NCBI GenBank assembly: GCA_014904845.1 | Contig: MU119215.1 | Location: 310,001-374,000 of the forward strand | Origin: Acephala macrosclerotiorum | Lineage: Eukaryota; Ascomycota; Leotiomycetes; Helotiales; Mollisiaceae | Direction of reading: 5' to 3' | Length of the DNA stretch: 64,000 nucleotides | In this document: one piece after another, positions 22,145 to 33,608 of the stretch | Position numbering within the stretch: position 1 is the first letter of the stretch | Layout: the number at the start of each line of letters is the position of its first letter | Made by a program: the position numbers and the translations under genes | Notes under the pieces: model-generated | Told to the model about the DNA's origin: nothing | What the model saw: only the letters and a program-made list of their open reading frames with translations | Databases searched by the model: none

Positions 22145-22839
22145 GTGACTCTGCTCCAAGGGGGGAGGGACATGATGACTCGTTGATTTCGAGATACCCA
22201 ACTTTAAACTTCTTTGTACATACTTTCTTCTTCGTTGATATTTGCATTCATTCCATGGCGTTGATACGGTAGTAGCATACGAAATAGCCGGATTTGAGTT
22301 CTGCATAGGAGGTGATAACATAGCAGGGACCATCCAAAAATACAAGGCAACAATGTTTCAATCGTACAGAAGCTATTCTAACCTTGGCGAAGTGAGCTCT
22401 CGACTCCCTCGAAAAGTGACATGGCAAAAGTAGATAGAGCACGTTCATCTAGGCTTAAACGCAATATGCGTATCGCTGAAAGACCAAGGAGCAGGCACCC
22501 TTGCCTTCCATCAAATGCTACTCAAAGCATCAAGTTGTTTCAAAGCATCTCTGTCCTCAAAAAGACATTCGCAGGCAAGGAAATTAAAATGCAGCAGGAG
22601 GTGTCTTACACGTGACATCCCCACAAAGTCTCTTAGTCGCCGCCCAGTTGCCTTAGCGACATTCAGCAATTGCCAATCGAGCAACTCCAAGGATTTCCAT
22701 CGCGACTTCGCACCAAAGAACTTTGTATTTGAGATTCTGTTCCACGCCTGCGAGCGTCAACCCATATCCAACGTGCCCATCATTCCTGAATACGCTATAC
22801 ATAATCTCTACTCGCGTTTGTTCTTCTCAATAATTCAAG
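22145..22839. other. Intergenic region before the EB1 gene
   Basis: Holds the 3' flank of the GH55 gene and the promoter of the EB1 gene at 22840. Short frames on both strands show no motif. Nothing else is seen. Confidence 0.5.
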
Positions 22840-23773
22840 ATGGGAGAATCAAGGTCAGTCGCGGCGCATGTTCGAACATTGGATTGCGGAACGGGTGCCT
22901 GACAAACGCGTTTTTACTACAGACAAGAGCTTGTGCAATGGTTGAACCAACTGCTGCAGCTAAACATCACAAAGGTTGAGCAATGTGGAACTGGGTATGC
23001 TTGACCCCTCCCCCTCCTTGAACCTCTTCTTCCGTTACCCCTGACCACAACTAACATGACCGCAATGCAGTGCCGCACTCTGCCAAGTTTTTGACAGTAT
23101 CTATCTCGACGTCCCGATGGCTAGAGTCAAGTTCAACGTCAATACCGAATACGCATATCTGCAGAACTTCAAGATCCTCCAAAGTACGATACCCCTCCAT
23201 CCATGACGGAGCCGATCAACAAACTAACATCCCACCTCAGACTGCTTCACACGACATGGCATCGATCGACCCGTCAACGTTGAGCAGCTCATCAAGTGCA
23301 AGATGCAAGACAACCTCGAGTTCCTGCAGTGGACAAAGCGGTATTGGGATCAATACTTCCCTGGCGGTGACTACGATGCGCTCGCCCGACGACGAGGCTC
23401 CGGCGCCCCTCCTCCAGCCGCTGCACCAGCTCCTCGTGCATCTGCCGGTGCTCCAAGAAGAGGTACTACACCTACTACAGGCGGACGAGTTCCCAAGGCC
23501 GGTGGAGTTGGTGGTGCTTCGAGTCTGGCATTACAACAAGAGAACAACACCTTGAAGGAGACGGTCCAGGGCCTCGAACGTGAGAGAGATTTCTACTTTA
23601 GCAAGCTCCGCGATATCGAGTTACTAGTCCAACAAGCGTGCGAGGAGGATCCAGAGATTGAGAAGCAAGAGGATGGGTTGATTAAGCATATCCAGACTAT
23701 CTTGTATTCGACGGAAGACGGCTTTGAGATTCCAGCGGAGACCGAGGGCGTTGATGACCAGGAGACATTTTAG
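22840..23773 (+). CDS. bim1: EB1/Bim1/Mal3 microtubule plus-end protein
   Basis: Four exons: 22840-22853, 22923-22994, 23071-23183 and 23241-23773; 243 aa. The first exon is a 14-nt mini-exon encoding MGESR with the last codon split; introns are 69, 76 and 57 nt. The N-terminal calponin-homology domain (residues about 1-120) is nearly diagnostic: RQELVQWLNQLLQLNITKVE, DVPMARVKFNVNTEYAYLQN, RYWDQYFPGGDYDALARR. A P/A/G/R-rich linker follows (about 120-175), then the coiled-coil dimerisation/EB-homology region (QQENNTLKETVQGLERERDF, SKLRDIELL) and an acidic tail ending QETF. EB1 proteins bind growing microtubule ends and recruit partners at the spindle and cortex. The tail lacks the EEY/F end that binds CAP-Gly proteins in animals. 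Overlapping frames in the Pro-rich linker are not genes. Confidence 0.95.
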
Positions 23774-24314
23774 ATACCTCATGATTACGACTTTGATGGC
23801 AGATGGGTAATGCAGAGGTTGCCTGCAAATTGATTACTTTGGTCCGTTGGAGTTACACACGAGAGCATACGCTAGGATGCATTATGAGCTCGACGAATTC
23901 TTTGGGTTTGTCTGCTACATACGTGGCATATCTGGGTGAGATAGAGCATTCAGATATGGAATTCATGAACATGATTCTTCCTCTCCAATTGTGAATAACG
24001 TGCCTATAACTTTTCTCTGTGCTACCATAAATTCGAGGAGGTCAAAGCAAAATCCCCACAAAAGTGGTTATCGGGCGATGCCATCAGGCTGCACGTACCT
24101 TATCGCCAAGAAGCTCTCATCCCGAATCCCTGTCACGAGCTCAAGGCATAACCTAAAAAGCAACCTCAAGACACCAACAAACCGCGTTTCCCCTCAATCA
24201 ATTCCATCATCATCCACCAAGACTCCAACTCCCGCCCGCCATCATCATCATCAAATCATCTCCTATAAAAAACCAGACAGCGGACTGGATCACAACCAAC
24301 CTCAAAACCACGTC
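23774..24314. other. Intergenic region between EB1 and Vam7 genes
   Basis: 541 bp between two plus-strand genes. The reading frame of the Vam7 gene extends upstream without a stop to about 23991, but the ATG at 24315 begins the recognisable PX domain, so the extra 5' part is taken as leader. It contains TCATCATCATC-like repeats and a TATAAAA string at about 24264, about 50 bp before the chosen ATG. Confidence 0.5.
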
Positions 24315-25445
24315 ATGGCACCACCACTCGAACTCACCATCCCCAGCACAATCCTTTCAAACACCGCGAACGAGAAACCATACACACTGTACAACATCAC
24401 CCTCCGCCTCCCCCTCCGCACCTTCGTCGTCCAAAAACGCTACTCCGACTTCGCAACCCTCCACAAAGAACTCCTCTCCCTCATCTCCGACCCACCTCCC
24501 TCCCCCCTCCCCTCAAAATCCTGGTTCAAATCCACCGCCTCCTCTCCCGAGCTCACCGAATCGCGACGTCAAGGCCTAGAAGCCTATCTCCGAGCCATAG
24601 CAGAAGGACCTGATCGTCGATGGAGGGAAACGAGTGTCTGGAGAACGTTTTTGAATTTGCCGAGTACGGGGAGTGGGAGCGCGAGTTCGGCGAGGAGTGA
24701 ATTGATTGCGCAGAGTCAGAGGGCACCGGGGAGTGCTGGGCAGTTTGCTGCAGATCCGCAAGTTTGGCTGGATTTGCATAGAGAGATGAAAGGACAGCTG
24801 CATGATGCGAGGCTCTTTCTAGGACGGAGAGATGGAGCTACGACTGCACAGGCACAGTATGAAGCGGGGGCTAATGCGAAGAGGTGTTTGGTTAAAGCTG
24901 GGGGGTTGATTGGGAATTTGGAGGAAGGCTTGAGGATACTTGGGGATAGGGAGAAAGCTGGACGGGGAGAGGGGAGGGTGGGGGCTGGAGAGTTGAGGAG
25001 AAGGAGGGATTTGCTTGGGAGTGCGAAGGTGGAGAAGGAGGGGCTGGAGAAATTGGCTGTTAGTTTGGCGGTTAAGGGGCAGAATAAGGGGAATGGAGGA
25101 TCGTTGGTAGGTGCTGCCGCGAGTCAGCAAGATAAGAGTGCGTTATTTGGACCGGGTGTATCGAAACCCAGCGGCAGAGTTCTCGGAGCACCGGTCCCTG
25201 AGACTGATCGCACGAGAGAGTTGGATAATGATGGAGTTCTTCAATTGCAAAAACAGTTGATGGCAGACCAAGATCTTGATGTCGAGGAACTGGGCAAGAT
25301 AGTGAGGAGGCAGAGGGAGATGGGATTGGCAATACACGGGGAGCTGGAGCTACAGAATGAGATGTTGAAGAGAGTTGATGAGGATGCGGACAGAGTGGCA
25401 AGGAAGATCGACGTAGCGAAGAAGAGGACGCAGAAGATTTCCTGA
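24315..25445 (+). CDS. vam7: Vacuolar Qc-SNARE Vam7 (PX + SNARE)
   Basis: Single exon, 376 aa from the ATG at 24315 (MAPPLELTIPSTIL). Residues about 5-115 form a PX domain: YTLYNITLRLPLRTFVVQKRYSDF has the RYSDF string whose Arg contacts the 3-phosphate of PI3P in this family, and SRRQGLEAYLRAI is the second-helix region. The middle (about 140-290) is helical and charged. The last about 65 residues (DLDVEELGKIVRRQREMGLA to the end) are a SNARE motif of the Qc type, with the zero-layer Gln probably in ELQNEM. There is no transmembrane segment, as in yeast Vam7, which is recruited by PI3P and the HOPS tether for vacuole fusion. The upstream part of the open frame lacks PX similarity. Base composition changes from C-rich to G-rich along the gene, but the frame stays intact. 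Confidence 0.93.
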   Translation: MAPPLELTIPSTILSNTANEKPYTLYNITLRLPLRTFVVQKRYSDFATLHKELLSLISDPPPSPLPSKSWFKSTASSPELTESRRQGLEAYLRAIAEGPDRRWRETSVWRTFLNLPSTGSGSASSARSELIAQSQRAPGSAGQFAADPQVWLDLHREMKGQLHDARLFLGRRDGATTAQAQYEAGANAKRCLVKAGGLIGNLEEGLRILGDREKAGRGEGRVGAGELRRRRDLLGSAKVEKEGLEKLAVSLAVKGQNKGNGGSLVGAAASQQDKSALFGPGVSKPSGRVLGAPVPETDRTRELDNDGVLQLQKQLMADQDLDVEELGKIVRRQREMGLAIHGELELQNEMLKRVDEDADRVARKIDVAKKRTQKIS

Positions 25446-28023
25446 CTGGGGTTTGTGGTGGTGATTCTAGCTTTTGCGTTTGGGTTAATGCATTAGCGTG
25501 GAGTCTCTCTCGTTCGTTGGAGCGTTTTGTTTTTGTATTATATTGTTCATATAGGATCAAGATTGTGTTGCTTTTTAATACTAATGCGAAGTCTCGACTG
25601 TTGTGATGTTGTGTTTTGGGGTTTTGGAATGCGGTTATTGTCTTCTGTTTATATGATACCTTTGATACTTTAGAAGAGTATCTGTACACGCTATGGAAGA
25701 CGCACATATAGTTAGCTCTCTTACACTTTTGTGTTGCTATTTTCTGCTGCACCGATCAAAGCCAGACATCAGTGTCAGGATCACTCCAAACTGATTCATG
25801 ATCACGAACTGTGTCGAATTCGATGTATGGTTGCTTCGCTATCGCAAAATGTAGAATCGACATTCAATGTGTGCTGACGCTCGTTGCTCCTCGATCGTGA
25901 CATCATCTATTCCTCCTTTCCCCATATGCCCAGTTCCAATACTTCCCCTTTCACGCACATAAGCGAGCTAATGTTAACGAAGTGTAACATCCTTCGACGT
26001 TGAGATAAGAGAATTCTTTGCACGTGTAAATGAGGAACGGCTCTGAGAGATTGAGCGCCAGTCAGGCCTCAATGCTAGGATTGAATCGAGTAACTGGCAG
26101 CCTGGGTGCCAAGACAAGATTAAACTGTAGCTTCGAAGCGGCTCGAGATCCCACTGAAGAATCAGGTCAGCCAGAAGCTGTAAGGAATGACGGACCGGCT
26201 GGCATCGATGGATGAGCGATCACGGGAAGTGGAGGGAGGTATGGGAGATTAAGCTTCCAATCTATGAATTGAGGAAGCCTCGATGATTGGAAGTAGTGAG
26301 TGGGATAGAACTGTACTAGAGAGGAGTGCCAAGGCAGTAAAGAGAGGACCGCGGTTTAACGATTGTCGATCTTTGTTTTGAGGGCAAGCAGCACGCAAAT
26401 GCAATCATAGAAAACTCAGAGACATTTATTAAGATATAGATCTGAAGAAACGGGGGGCTGTTAAAGCAAGTTGAAGGTGCTACTGGGATTTCCATCACAT
26501 GTTGCTCGAAGCCCCGTTCCGACTTCGTTCCAAAGTCCATCTAGTAATTGGACAGCCGTATGTAGTACGATGAATACATTTCGAGACAGACTAGAAAGCC
26601 CCTTTGCGAGATTTAAACCTCTTGCCCAGTTTTCCCCTTCAATCCCCTCTTTCCGAGCTGGCCTCGTAAAACAACACTTCTCATAACCTCCGATTTTCTA
26701 CGAGTTTTCTGCCTTCGCGTCCCATAAATGGCTCTCCGCCTTTAATGTTTTTTCTCCTACGTACAACCGAACGATTACTACTTCTATATTGACCTATTTC
26801 ATATGCGTTCCTCTAGAAATCTCTAATCGTCTCCCTTCCCCTCGCTTGTTACAAGCTAGTTCTCCATAAAAGCGCCTTCCTCTCCAACTTCCCTTCTTCA
26901 AACAACACCTCCTCCAACCACAACCTACTCCACCTTAGTATGTCCTCCCCCAACGGCACTTACATCATTTTAGATCTTCATTGTCTGACGACTTTGTAAG
27001 CCTCAAACGAGCACAATATCAGGTTCACTTCAACATATCACAGATGGTTTGGAGACAAATCTTAATATCTTACTCGGCTCGTTTGGTCCGCACTAGCCCT
27101 CTACAGACGAATCTCCGCCCTCGAGTTCTTTCCTCCCATAAACGAACGACCTAAGCCCTCCTTCAACCTCGACCTATTAGTATCCCGTCCTCGCATGCTT
27201 TTCCATATTTTCAACACTTCCTCACCAACTCGCCTCCTCCACACTAGTCATCCTCAATAGTCCGTCCGCCTTCAACTTTCTTTCCCTCGAAACCACTCCC
27301 AGTCCAACCTCAATCCACTCCACCTTAGTTCCACTTCTAAGACAGTTGCGTTGTCTCAGCTTCGCTGCCTGACAGCTTCCTAACGATTTCATGAGCCTCA
27401 ACTGAGACGACCTCAGCTCTGTCATTCCACAAATAACTTACAGACAATTCTTGATCTCGTCGTCGGCTCGCTTAATCCGCACTAGCTCTCCATAAGAAGA
27501 CCTTCCTTTATGCCTTCGTCTTCATCTTGCCTCCTTCCGCAGCAAACTACGAACAACCTCTTTTCCTCTTTCAACCTCGATCTACCTTCGTCTACCTCCC
27601 ATACTTCTCCACATTTACTCATCATACACTTGCATCTTCTCACAGCTTCGCAAATCTCCATCGCGCAGCAATCGCATCAACGCATGCAATTCCCTGGCTT
27701 CTGGTCTGCCTTGCAAGTCTGAGACCGACAAGAAGTTAGCTTCATCACCTCTACCCTCGAAGCCGTCTACCATACGTTCCCCGGATTTACCAAAGGTGAG
27801 TCGGTCCTTCGAAGGTCTCAATCTCCCCTTAATTTGAAATTGAGCTCTACCTTAGAGATCGACAGCCTTCGCAGACTTCCTCCTCGAATATCAGATTCGA
27901 ATCTGAACTTCCGATTTGAGGCAGCTTTCGATAATTTTTTGATCTTTCGCTCTACGCTCATTGTTCCAATCCTCGCTGAGCAATCAATAGAAGTCTTGCT
28001 GATCCTTCCTGGAGGGACTCGAC
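25446..28023. other. Intergenic region upstream of the BTB-like gene
   Basis: No supported gene in 2.6 kb. Short frames, including C/T-rich ones near 27.5 kb, lack motifs. The 26.7-28.0 kb part is strongly pyrimidine-rich on the plus strand, as in long fungal 5' leaders and promoters, and contains a degenerate duplication listed separately. Confidence 0.5.
26860..27640 (+). repeat. Degenerate ~390-bp tandem duplication in pyrimidine-rich leader DNA
   Basis: Two diverged copies with an exact 390-bp offset at separate anchors: CTCCACCTTAG at 26928 and 27318, and CCGCACTAG at 27088 and 27478. Between them the order is kept, for example TGTCTGACGACTT versus TGCCTGACAGCTT and CTCGGCTCGTTTGGTCC versus GTCGGCTCGCTTAATCC. 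A partial third copy may lie upstream (about 26750-26880). No coding frame is preserved. Confidence 0.65.
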
Positions 28024-31000
28024 ATGGCCCCTCAATCCAAAGCCAGCAAGCGAGGTGGTGATGAGATTACTGAATCCAAGCCCAAGAAGCCGCGAGCCCC
28101 TCAGAGACGCAAAACCACTGCTGCTGATGGTAAAGGTGGCAGACAATCGAAAACAGTAATCAAAGACACAGACCCGAGACGCTCTTCTGAGGACGAAGCT
28201 GAAGCGATCGAGAAGCCCAGATTTGACGCCAGAAAGATGTCCAAGGCGGAGCATTGCTTCCCGAGATTCAATAATGGAGATGTCTACATTAGCCTAGGCG
28301 ACAAGAGGCAGTATAACTACCAGCTTCATGGGAGTGTCTTAATTCGTGCTTCACCTTGGTTTGACAAATCTCTTAATGGCGATCGTCCCTTGGAAATGGA
28401 CAAAGCTCTTGCGGTTGTGATAACCAAGAAAACCAAGGTCGAAGCTCGGTACGAACTAAGACTCACAGACGATCTGAGCATCGATCGTCTGGTTCGGGTG
28501 GTAAGACTATCCAGTTTTCCCCTTGCGTATTCCTAAGGAAAAGCTTTAAAGTTTCAGATTCCTGAACTAATCAATTTACATAGTCTTTGACCACAACCAA
28601 GAACCCAGAAGTCTTTCCGACACCAGAAGCAACACTCCCACCATCGTCTAACAGAGACACTTACTTGGCATCTCAAACAAGACTACCTTCAGTTCGACAA
28701 GCCTCAAGACCTACTGCAGCCCTCTGCCAACTCGATGGCCATGGATCTGGCACAGACGGATTTTATGAGGATCGTAGCACTATAATACTGGAGGGACCTC
28801 AAAAGATCGTCAGAGCAGAAGATGAAGAGGTAGCAGCCAGTTCCAAATCAATCCTCCAAAAGTACAATATGCCGGCGGAACTAGTCATCAACAAAGAAGT
28901 TGCTGAAGATGAAAAGCTTGAGGCTACGGTTGCTGGTGCATCGCAAGAGGTCGACGCGAAGACTGATTTCAAGGAGGAAGTTGCTAGGGATGAAAACGTT
29001 AAGGTAGAAGATGCGAAGAACGAAGACACTAAGGAAGGAGATATTAAGAATAAAGATATTAAGGAGGAAGAAGTCGAGGAAGAAGTCAAGACCAAAGCAG
29101 TGAAGAGCGAGCCTATCAAGGTCGAAGATGCCAAGGAAGAAAATGTCGAAGACGAAGGACTCGAGCAGGAAAACATCAAGAAGAACGACATCAATAGAAC
29201 TGCTGCTGTTTCTGAACGACAAGTCGATGCCACCACTACTATGGCCCACCTGGTTGGAAACGAGGAAGGCACCAAGGACATAGCCGCTAATCTCGAGCAA
29301 CAAGCTGGCGCCAATACCACTCGAAGTGAACCAGCTGAAGAAGAAGAAGATGGTGCAAACGCTCTTCCATCCTTCTCTGTTCTCAATGAAGAACCAGTCC
29401 TTCCGGCTGCAACGACGCAGGCAACTATCAAGCATGAGATTTCTGAAGCTACTGTCCAGCTATATCAGCAAGTACAGTCCGAGCCGTCTCAGCTGATTCG
29501 GAAGGAAAAGCTCACGGAACGAGAGCATGATCTTGGAGCCGTTCACCCTAGAAATGCCGAAAAGATAAAAACATGGCCGGGGATGCTAAGGCAGGCAGAG
29601 ACAAACAACAAGAAGCCCGCCAAGTTGATACATTCTGACCATGAAACTGCTCCAGCTGAGCGAGCGGTCCACAAGCGGAATCATCTAAACGTCTCAGAAA
29701 TTGCAGCAAATCTTAAATCCAAGGCCCAGGCAGACACAGAGCCGGCTAAGTCTCTCAACAAGAAGCGACAGGCTATCCAGGAGGAAGGCCGTCAGAATGT
29801 CGCAACATCTAGCCATGATATGGACTGCAACCAGACCGAATCAAATATTAAAGATGTTGAGATGTTAGATGCCATCTCGAACGAAGGGCCCAACGAAGTC
29901 GCATTACCTCATGCTGTAATAGACCTCACTGATACGCAGTCAACCGCAGGCCAAGATGAGAAGATGGTAGGTGATATGCACGCAGAAGGTCAAACTGAAG
30001 TCGCAGAGCATTCCGAACCAAAGCCACAACCCAAGATCGAGCCAGGGGAGCGACATGCGGAAATAGAAGGGGTCATCGACGAGAAGTTGGCCGCGGACCA
30101 GAAGCTCTCTGGGGATAATCATTCCCTTGCGCCTGGTATTTTATCGTCACATCCAGAAGCCCATACGGAGGTTACCAGGGCAGAGGAGGCTTCCAGAATG
30201 ATAATCTTATCTAAACCAAAGACCGAAACCAGAACAGAAGCCGCTGAGCCAGCACCGACGATGATGAAAGAGGTCAATCCGAAGGGATCTAAGGCTTCTA
30301 GTCCAACACCACTCAAGCCCACTGGACCCAGTGAGGACTTGTTGGAAGCCTATAACAATTTGTTCCTCACCTATTACTCCCAAAGTCCAGTCATCGACGC
30401 CTCCGATATCGAAGTTGCACTAAAACAAACCGAGCAGCTTGTCGACGTTGCCAGTATCTATGGCTCACTTCCAATTATTCGCCACCATGTCAACAGCTGT
30501 CTTTTCTCATTCCATCGAGAGCTCTACGAAGCTATTGCCCGAGATCCTCCACGTTGGGTCAAGCTCTCAATATTGATCGAGTCGACACCAATCTTCAAGG
30601 AAGGAATCATCCACATTGTCGGTACCTTCCCAAGCTGGCCTTCAACTACAACCCAACCAGAAGAACTTGGTATCAAGACGAACGCCCTGATTGAACATAA
30701 GATCAGCGCGCTCGACGTACTTAGGAATTGTATTGACAGAACCCTATTCTTGACTTCGATCCGTGTCAATGGTAAGGAGGTCTACCTCGACAAGGATAAT
30801 CCGAGCACGCTGAGCACTTGGTTCGTTGTGCAAGTTTGGCGAGACTGGTACACACGCTCGCTGAGTAAAGCCAATCACCGAGGAGACCAGAAGCAGAACG
30901 CCATAGCCACGATGTATCGTGCTATAGCTCGGGCTGGCGATGGGTATCTACCGCTGAACTACGTTGTGGAACTGTGGGAAGCTTTCCTTCACTCGAAGCA

Positions 31001-31214
31001 AAGCCCCAAGAAGGCCACCATCGAAGAAATCGCAGAGGACCTCAAACTCATGAAAAGCTTCGCACAACAAGCCGTTCAGCCGCTTTGCGTCAACAACAGC
31101 ATCCTGAACGTCGAAGAGACAGGTATCGGATACTTTACATGCGCGAATGTTGAGTGTCATCATGAACTTCCCTGGTTGGATGCATTTGCGTTGGATGATT
31201 CGATGATTCCTTGA
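28024..31214 (+). CDS. Large BTB/POZ-like nuclear-type protein with Lys/Glu-rich middle
   Basis: Exons 28024-28500 and 28584-31214 (intron 83 nt, GTAAGA...ACATAG, branch point CTAATC); 1035 aa. The N-terminus is basic and Pro-rich (KPKKPRAPQRRK), like a nuclear localisation signal. Residues about 75-160 resemble the start of a fungal BTB/POZ domain: NNGDVYISLGD, YQLHGSVLIRASPWFDKSL, where His-x-x-x-Leu and Ser-x-x-Phe are the usual marks. Residues about 240-390 are dominated by short K/E/D/V units (VEDAKNEDTKEGDIKNKDIK type), low complexity. A second folded region (about 760-1020; SEDLLEAYNNLFLTYYSQ, ASIYGSLPIIRHHV, RDPPRWVKLSILIESTPIFK) is typical of the C-terminal helical part of fungal BTB proteins and includes a C-x4-C-H-H string near the end. 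Such proteins are usually adaptors or regulators; no enzyme motif is present. BTB assignment is by pattern, not by search. Confidence 0.8.
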
Positions 31215-32414
31215 TCGACATTGGATCTTGATCATCGGCATCTCAGAAAGTCCTCAACATTGACGAAGTTTCGACATTTTCATTTGCCCGTTTCTCTTTC
31301 TTTCAAAAATCAAGGTTTGCATTCTTCCACATTAAGTCGGACATTCAATCCAGCCGGCTGGGCATTTCCCAACAACAGCATTCTTATGGGGGAAAAGGGA
31401 AAGCACGGCACTCACATACCTACCTTACTTATTAGACAGGCAAAATCCACTTGTATCAATTGACGATCTTTCTCTATTCTTTTGGGCAGCATATCGCCCT
31501 GAAATCTGGTTGTCCGGAACTCAAGTACTGCACACGTGATTCCCCTTTCGCTGCCTCGGCTCTGTGCGACCAAGGGTCCAAGACACGATGCATCGCTTCA
31601 TGGAGGGGTGGTGCTTCGGGTATGTCTCAAAGAGGGATAGACAAGTATTTTTGTTGAGGTGAACACCCCGTCATGGAACATTTGCGACAGAGACATGGTG
31701 AAGTTGCATGAGGTTCGGAAGTTGATGAGCCAAAAACGTGCTGATTAAAGATATATATTTGTCCTAGGACGAAGGTATGCAGCCAATTTCCTTTTGTATT
31801 CGAGTTCCTAGAGCAGCTTAAGTAAACTTGCTCGAGCCTCCTCTGTGGCTGTGGCTGTGACTGGAGGCTCAAATCCATGCTGCAAGGCACCTTGCTTAGC
31901 CGATGATGCATTTATGACGCCCAACAAATCTTCGTCATGCCGGACCGACTCCAGACAAAGTACCGACTCGGGCACGAAGGCCAAGTCGAGGTTTGCCTTT
32001 TCATTAATTCCTGCTATTTCACATTCATTCACATGTCAAGCGAGCTAATTCTACCTCGGTAGCCCTTGCTATTGTGTTGGTAGTATCATTCACTTTCCCC
32101 CGTTCTAGAAAAGCTTCCGCATTGTCCGCTTGTAGCGCTAGGACTGCACAATAGGAACTTTTTCGAGACAACTTCAATTGTCAACAGCTTCACTTCTTGC
32201 CATTGTGGCATTCTTTTCGCTTGGGACAGCCACCAACATACTTTCTTTCTATTTAATCTCCTGCTGATTCCGATCTTCCAGAAGAAACTTCTTGAGTCGA
32301 ACAACTTTTTCGAGTCGTGTGCCTACATACCCAATTCGATACCTCATACTTCAGCGATTACACATCTGCGAATACCTATCTACGAATCTCCCAAGAACCT
32401 GAAAACTTGACAAC
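31215..32414. other. Intergenic region, promoter of the elongase gene
   Basis: Contains the 3' flank of the BTB-like gene and about 1 kb upstream of the ELO gene. No frame exceeds 100 codons with any recognisable content. Immediately before the elongase ATG the sequence is C/A/T-rich with AACATG-type context (GACAACATG at about 32409), a usual fungal start context. Confidence 0.5.
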
Positions 32415-33608
32415 ATGTCTGCGATCAAGGTCTTCTTCGAGCTGCCCGCTGGCGATCTCTTCAATTTTCCTCCAAGCAACGAGCCCGCTGTCATCCCAGC
32501 TACACCCTCCTTCATCTCTCCCGAATTATACCAGTCTGCCCTAGATATTCGAGTTCCCATTACCATCGCCTGCGTCTATGCTGCCGTCGTCACCTCTCTT
32601 AACGCCTACAATCGATCCAACGGCAACAAAGCCTGGTCAATCTCGAAGACCAAGACCTTCTTCGCTTTCGTCGTCCTCCACAATGTTCTCCTCGCAGTAT
32701 ACTCGGGCTGGACATTCATCGGAATGCTGAAGGCATTGATCACTATCTTCGCAAACCCACTTGGCCCATCCGGTCTTGCAGGTACTGTTGACAGTCTCTG
32801 CAAAATCCAAGGTCCCGCTGGCCTTGGTAACGCAGTTACATACAACCCCACCCTCTCCCAATGGACCTCCGCTTCCCCCATCATCACCGACATCCATACT
32901 CCCGCCGCTACCGACATGGGCCGCTTCTGGAACGAGGGACTAGCATTTTACGGATGGTTCTTCTACCTCTCAAAGTTCTACGAAGTTCTCGACACCCTAA
33001 TCATCCTAGCCAAAGGAAAGAAATCCTCAACATTACAGACATATCACCACGCTGGAGCAATGCTCTGCATGTGGGCAGGAATCCGCTACATGTCTCCTCC
33101 CATTTGGATGTTTGTATTTGTCAACAGCTTCATCCACACGTTGATGTACACATACTATACACTCACTGCCTTTGCCGTTCCGGTTCCTATGGCGCTCAAG
33201 CGGAGTTTGACCACTATCCAGATTGCCCAGTTCCTTGTCGGTTCTTCATATGCCGCCCTGCATTCATTTGTGGGGTATACGATTCCGGTTTCCGTTCCTG
33301 TTACGGTGGTGAAGACGGCGGTCATTCCGGCTGCTACTGGGGTCTCTTCTTCGCTGGCTGCTTTGGCCACTGCTGCTGGACTTGGGGGTCTGTTTCAGAA
33401 GGTTTTGGGTCAGAATGGAGTGGGCATGGCTGAGCATGAGACCACTACTGTCACTCAGTATGAGACGATGTACCAAGACGTCTCTTGCATCGACACCTCT
33501 GGTCAAACGTTCGCTATTTGGCTAAACGTGCTATACCTAGCACCTCTTACCGCGTTGTTCGTCCGCTTTTTCGTTAAGTCGTATTTGAAGCATGCTAGGA
33601 ACTCATAG
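32415..33608 (+). CDS. ELO/GNS1-family fatty-acid elongase
   Basis: Single exon, 397 aa. Multiple hydrophobic helices are visible (for example residues about 48-65, 82-112, 175-200, 212-260, 365-390). The family signatures are KFYEVLDT at 187-194 (the K-x-x-E-x-x-D-T box) and TYHHAGAM at 209-216 in the histidine box. The canonical HxxHH box reads QTYHH here, with Gln208 where the first His is usual. ELO proteins are the endoplasmic-reticulum 3-ketoacyl-CoA synthases that condense malonyl-CoA with acyl-CoA, the first step of very-long-chain and unsaturated fatty-acid elongation. Residues about 290-345 form an Ala/Val/Thr-rich insert before the last helix. The basic C-terminus (KSYLKHARNS) could act in ER retention, which is inference. 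Substrate length cannot be read from the sequence. Confidence 0.93.
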   Translation: MSAIKVFFELPAGDLFNFPPSNEPAVIPATPSFISPELYQSALDIRVPITIACVYAAVVTSLNAYNRSNGNKAWSISKTKTFFAFVVLHNVLLAVYSGWTFIGMLKALITIFANPLGPSGLAGTVDSLCKIQGPAGLGNAVTYNPTLSQWTSASPIITDIHTPAATDMGRFWNEGLAFYGWFFYLSKFYEVLDTLIILAKGKKSSTLQTYHHAGAMLCMWAGIRYMSPPIWMFVFVNSFIHTLMYTYYTLTAFAVPVPMALKRSLTTIQIAQFLVGSSYAALHSFVGYTIPVSVPVTVVKTAVIPAATGVSSSLAALATAAGLGGLFQKVLGQNGVGMAEHETTTVTQYETMYQDVSCIDTSGQTFAIWLNVLYLAPLTALFVRFFVKSYLKHARNS

